Origin: Flavobacteriaceae bacterium
GTDB lineage: Bacteria > Bacteroidota > Bacteroidia > Flavobacteriales > Flavobacteriaceae
Direction: 5' to 3'
DNA length: 64,000 bases
Assembly: GCA_016780065.1 (NCBI GenBank)
Contig: JADHML010000004.1
Location: forward strand, 1-64,000
Shown piece by piece: positions 63,249-64,000 of the stretch. The stretch's first letter is position 1. Each line of letters opens with the position of its first letter. The position numbers and the translations under genes are program-made. The notes below the pieces were generated by a model. It ran no database searches, was not told where the DNA came from, and saw only the letters and a list, made by a program, of their open reading frames with translations.

Positions 63249-64000
63249 TTAGTCAATAAGCTCAAAACCGGTATAGGGCACCAAGGCTTTGGGAATATGA
63301 ATTCCACGATCGGTCTGGTTGTTTTCTAATAAGGCAGCCAATACACGTGGCAACGCCAACGCACTTCCATTGAGAGTGTGTACCCATTTTTTGCGCCCGT
63401 CTTTGTCTTTAAAACGAAGCTTGAGACGCGTAGACTGAAAGCTTTCAAAATTAGACACTGAGCTTACCTCTAACCAACGTTTTTGTGCTGTTGAATAGAC
63501 TTCAAAATCATAAGTCAACGCCGAGGTAAAGCCCAAATCTCCGCCACACAAACGCAGTACTCTGTAAGGAAGCTCTAAAGCTTCTAAAAGGGTTTTTACG
63601 TGATCCACCATTTCATCTAAAGCATCATATGAGCGATCTGGGTGTTCCAGTCGTACAATTTCAACTTTGTCAAACTGATGCAAACGATTCAGACCTCTTA
63701 CATGTGCTCCGTAGCTCCCTGCTTCTCTACGAAAGCATGGGGTGTATCCCGTATTGGAAATGGGAAGTTGTTCGTGGCTAAGCATCACATCTCTGTATAG
63801 GTTGGTTACAGGCACTTCAGCTGTTGGGATCAAATACAAATTATCGGCACCAACATGATACATCTGACCTTCTTTATCGGGCAATTGCCCCGTTCCAAAC
63901 CCCGAAGCTTCATTGACCAAATGTGGAACCTGAACTTCCTCGTAGCCAACCGCTGTGTTCTGATCTAAGAAATAATGGATCAGCGCACGCTGTAAGCGAG
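63249..64000 (-). CDS. serS: Seryl-tRNA synthetase, C-terminal part (5' end beyond the window)
   Basis: The frame stays open to the end of the window (about 250 residues visible of roughly 420). The class II motifs are clear: RLQRALIHYFLDQNT, VNEASGFGTGQLP, RREAGSYGAHVRGLNRLHQF, and the C-terminal NGSALALPRVLAALLENNQ. It joins serine to tRNA-Ser. It heads the run serS, DUF4286, ksgA, mgtE, hydroxyacid dehydrogenase, arsC. Confidence 0.95.
   Translation of the reverse strand, partial: RLQRALIHYFLDQNTAVGYEEVQVPHLVNEASGFGTGQLPDKEGQMYHVGADNLYLIPTAEVPVTNLYRDVMLSHEQLPISNTGYTPCFRREAGSYGAHVRGLNRLHQFDKVEIVRLEHPDRSYDALDEMVDHVKTLLEALELPYRVLRLCGGDLGFTSALTYDFEVYSTAQKRWLEVSSVSNFESFQSTRLKLRFKDKDGRKKWVHTLNGSALALPRVLAALLENNQTDRGIHIPKALVPYTGFELID

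Noticed and set aside
1-64000. CRISPR arrays, insertion sequences, prophage genes
   Set aside because: No spaced direct-repeat series, transposase motifs or phage structural genes were found on either strand.

Overview
The window looks like the chromosome of a marine flavobacterium (Bacteroidota, Flavobacteriaceae-type). The evidence is SusC/SusD pairs, proteins with a type IX secretion (T9SS) C-terminal sorting domain, a MetRS with a KLSTS-type signature, TAnnTTTG-type -7 promoter elements, low GC, lipoproteins with Bacteroidota-like lipoboxes, and a carotenoid set of the myxol/saproxanthin kind. All calls come from reading the sequence; no database search was run.

Layout. 1-2.2 kb: the end of a fibronectin-type-III surface protein, a small membrane protein, a compact structured RNA/25-codon ORF with its own terminator, and an AlkB-like di-iron hydroxylase. 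2.3-7.8 kb: a SulP anion transporter, then a GH16 / DUF4956 / DUF2490 / CotH-kinase group. 7.9-12 kb: a 43-codon ORF, a CstB-like persulfide dioxygenase-rhodanese, DUF983 and penicillin-acylase proteins. 12-19 kb: an unusual Rieske lipoprotein, phytoene desaturase, pirin, an HMA-MauE fusion, an FMN reductase, and a translationally coupled crtA-like / crtD-like / cruF trio. A tRNA-Arg(CCU) begins inside the cruF stop codon and is followed by tandem repeats carrying copies of the tRNA 3' end.

19.4-46.7 kb is a large beta-1,3-glucan (laminarin) utilisation locus. Its parts are a T9SS carbohydrate-binding protein, a multidomain GH16, a membrane Y_Y_Y/LuxR-HTH regulator, SusC, SusD, a surface glycan-binding-like lipoprotein, GH16, a sugar porter, a clan GH-A hydrolase (GH158/GH2-like), a 1145-residue putative beta-1,3-glucan phosphorylase, a GH17 lipoprotein, a GH3, a GPH-family transporter interrupted by an in-frame TGA, and two GH17 enzymes without signal peptides. 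The apparent flow is: surface GH16/GH17 cut laminarin, SusCD imports oligosaccharides, GH3, GH17 and the clan GH-A enzyme trim them, the transporters cross the inner membrane, and phosphorolysis or hydrolysis finishes in the cytosol. A shared TGTAGTG-(N2)-AAT element lies before the first PUL gene and before the sugar porter, with a looser version before susC.

46.8-64 kb is mostly housekeeping: SDR epimerase, CBS protein, a YefM-YoeB toxin-antitoxin pair, a T9SS beta-propeller protein whose signal peptide is frameshifted at a T7 tract, ssb, metG, a YraN family protein, an ACT-like protein, mfd, a GNAT acetyltransferase plus aspartate kinase, and a leftward run serS - DUF4286 - ksgA - mgtE - 2-hydroxyacid dehydrogenase - arsC.
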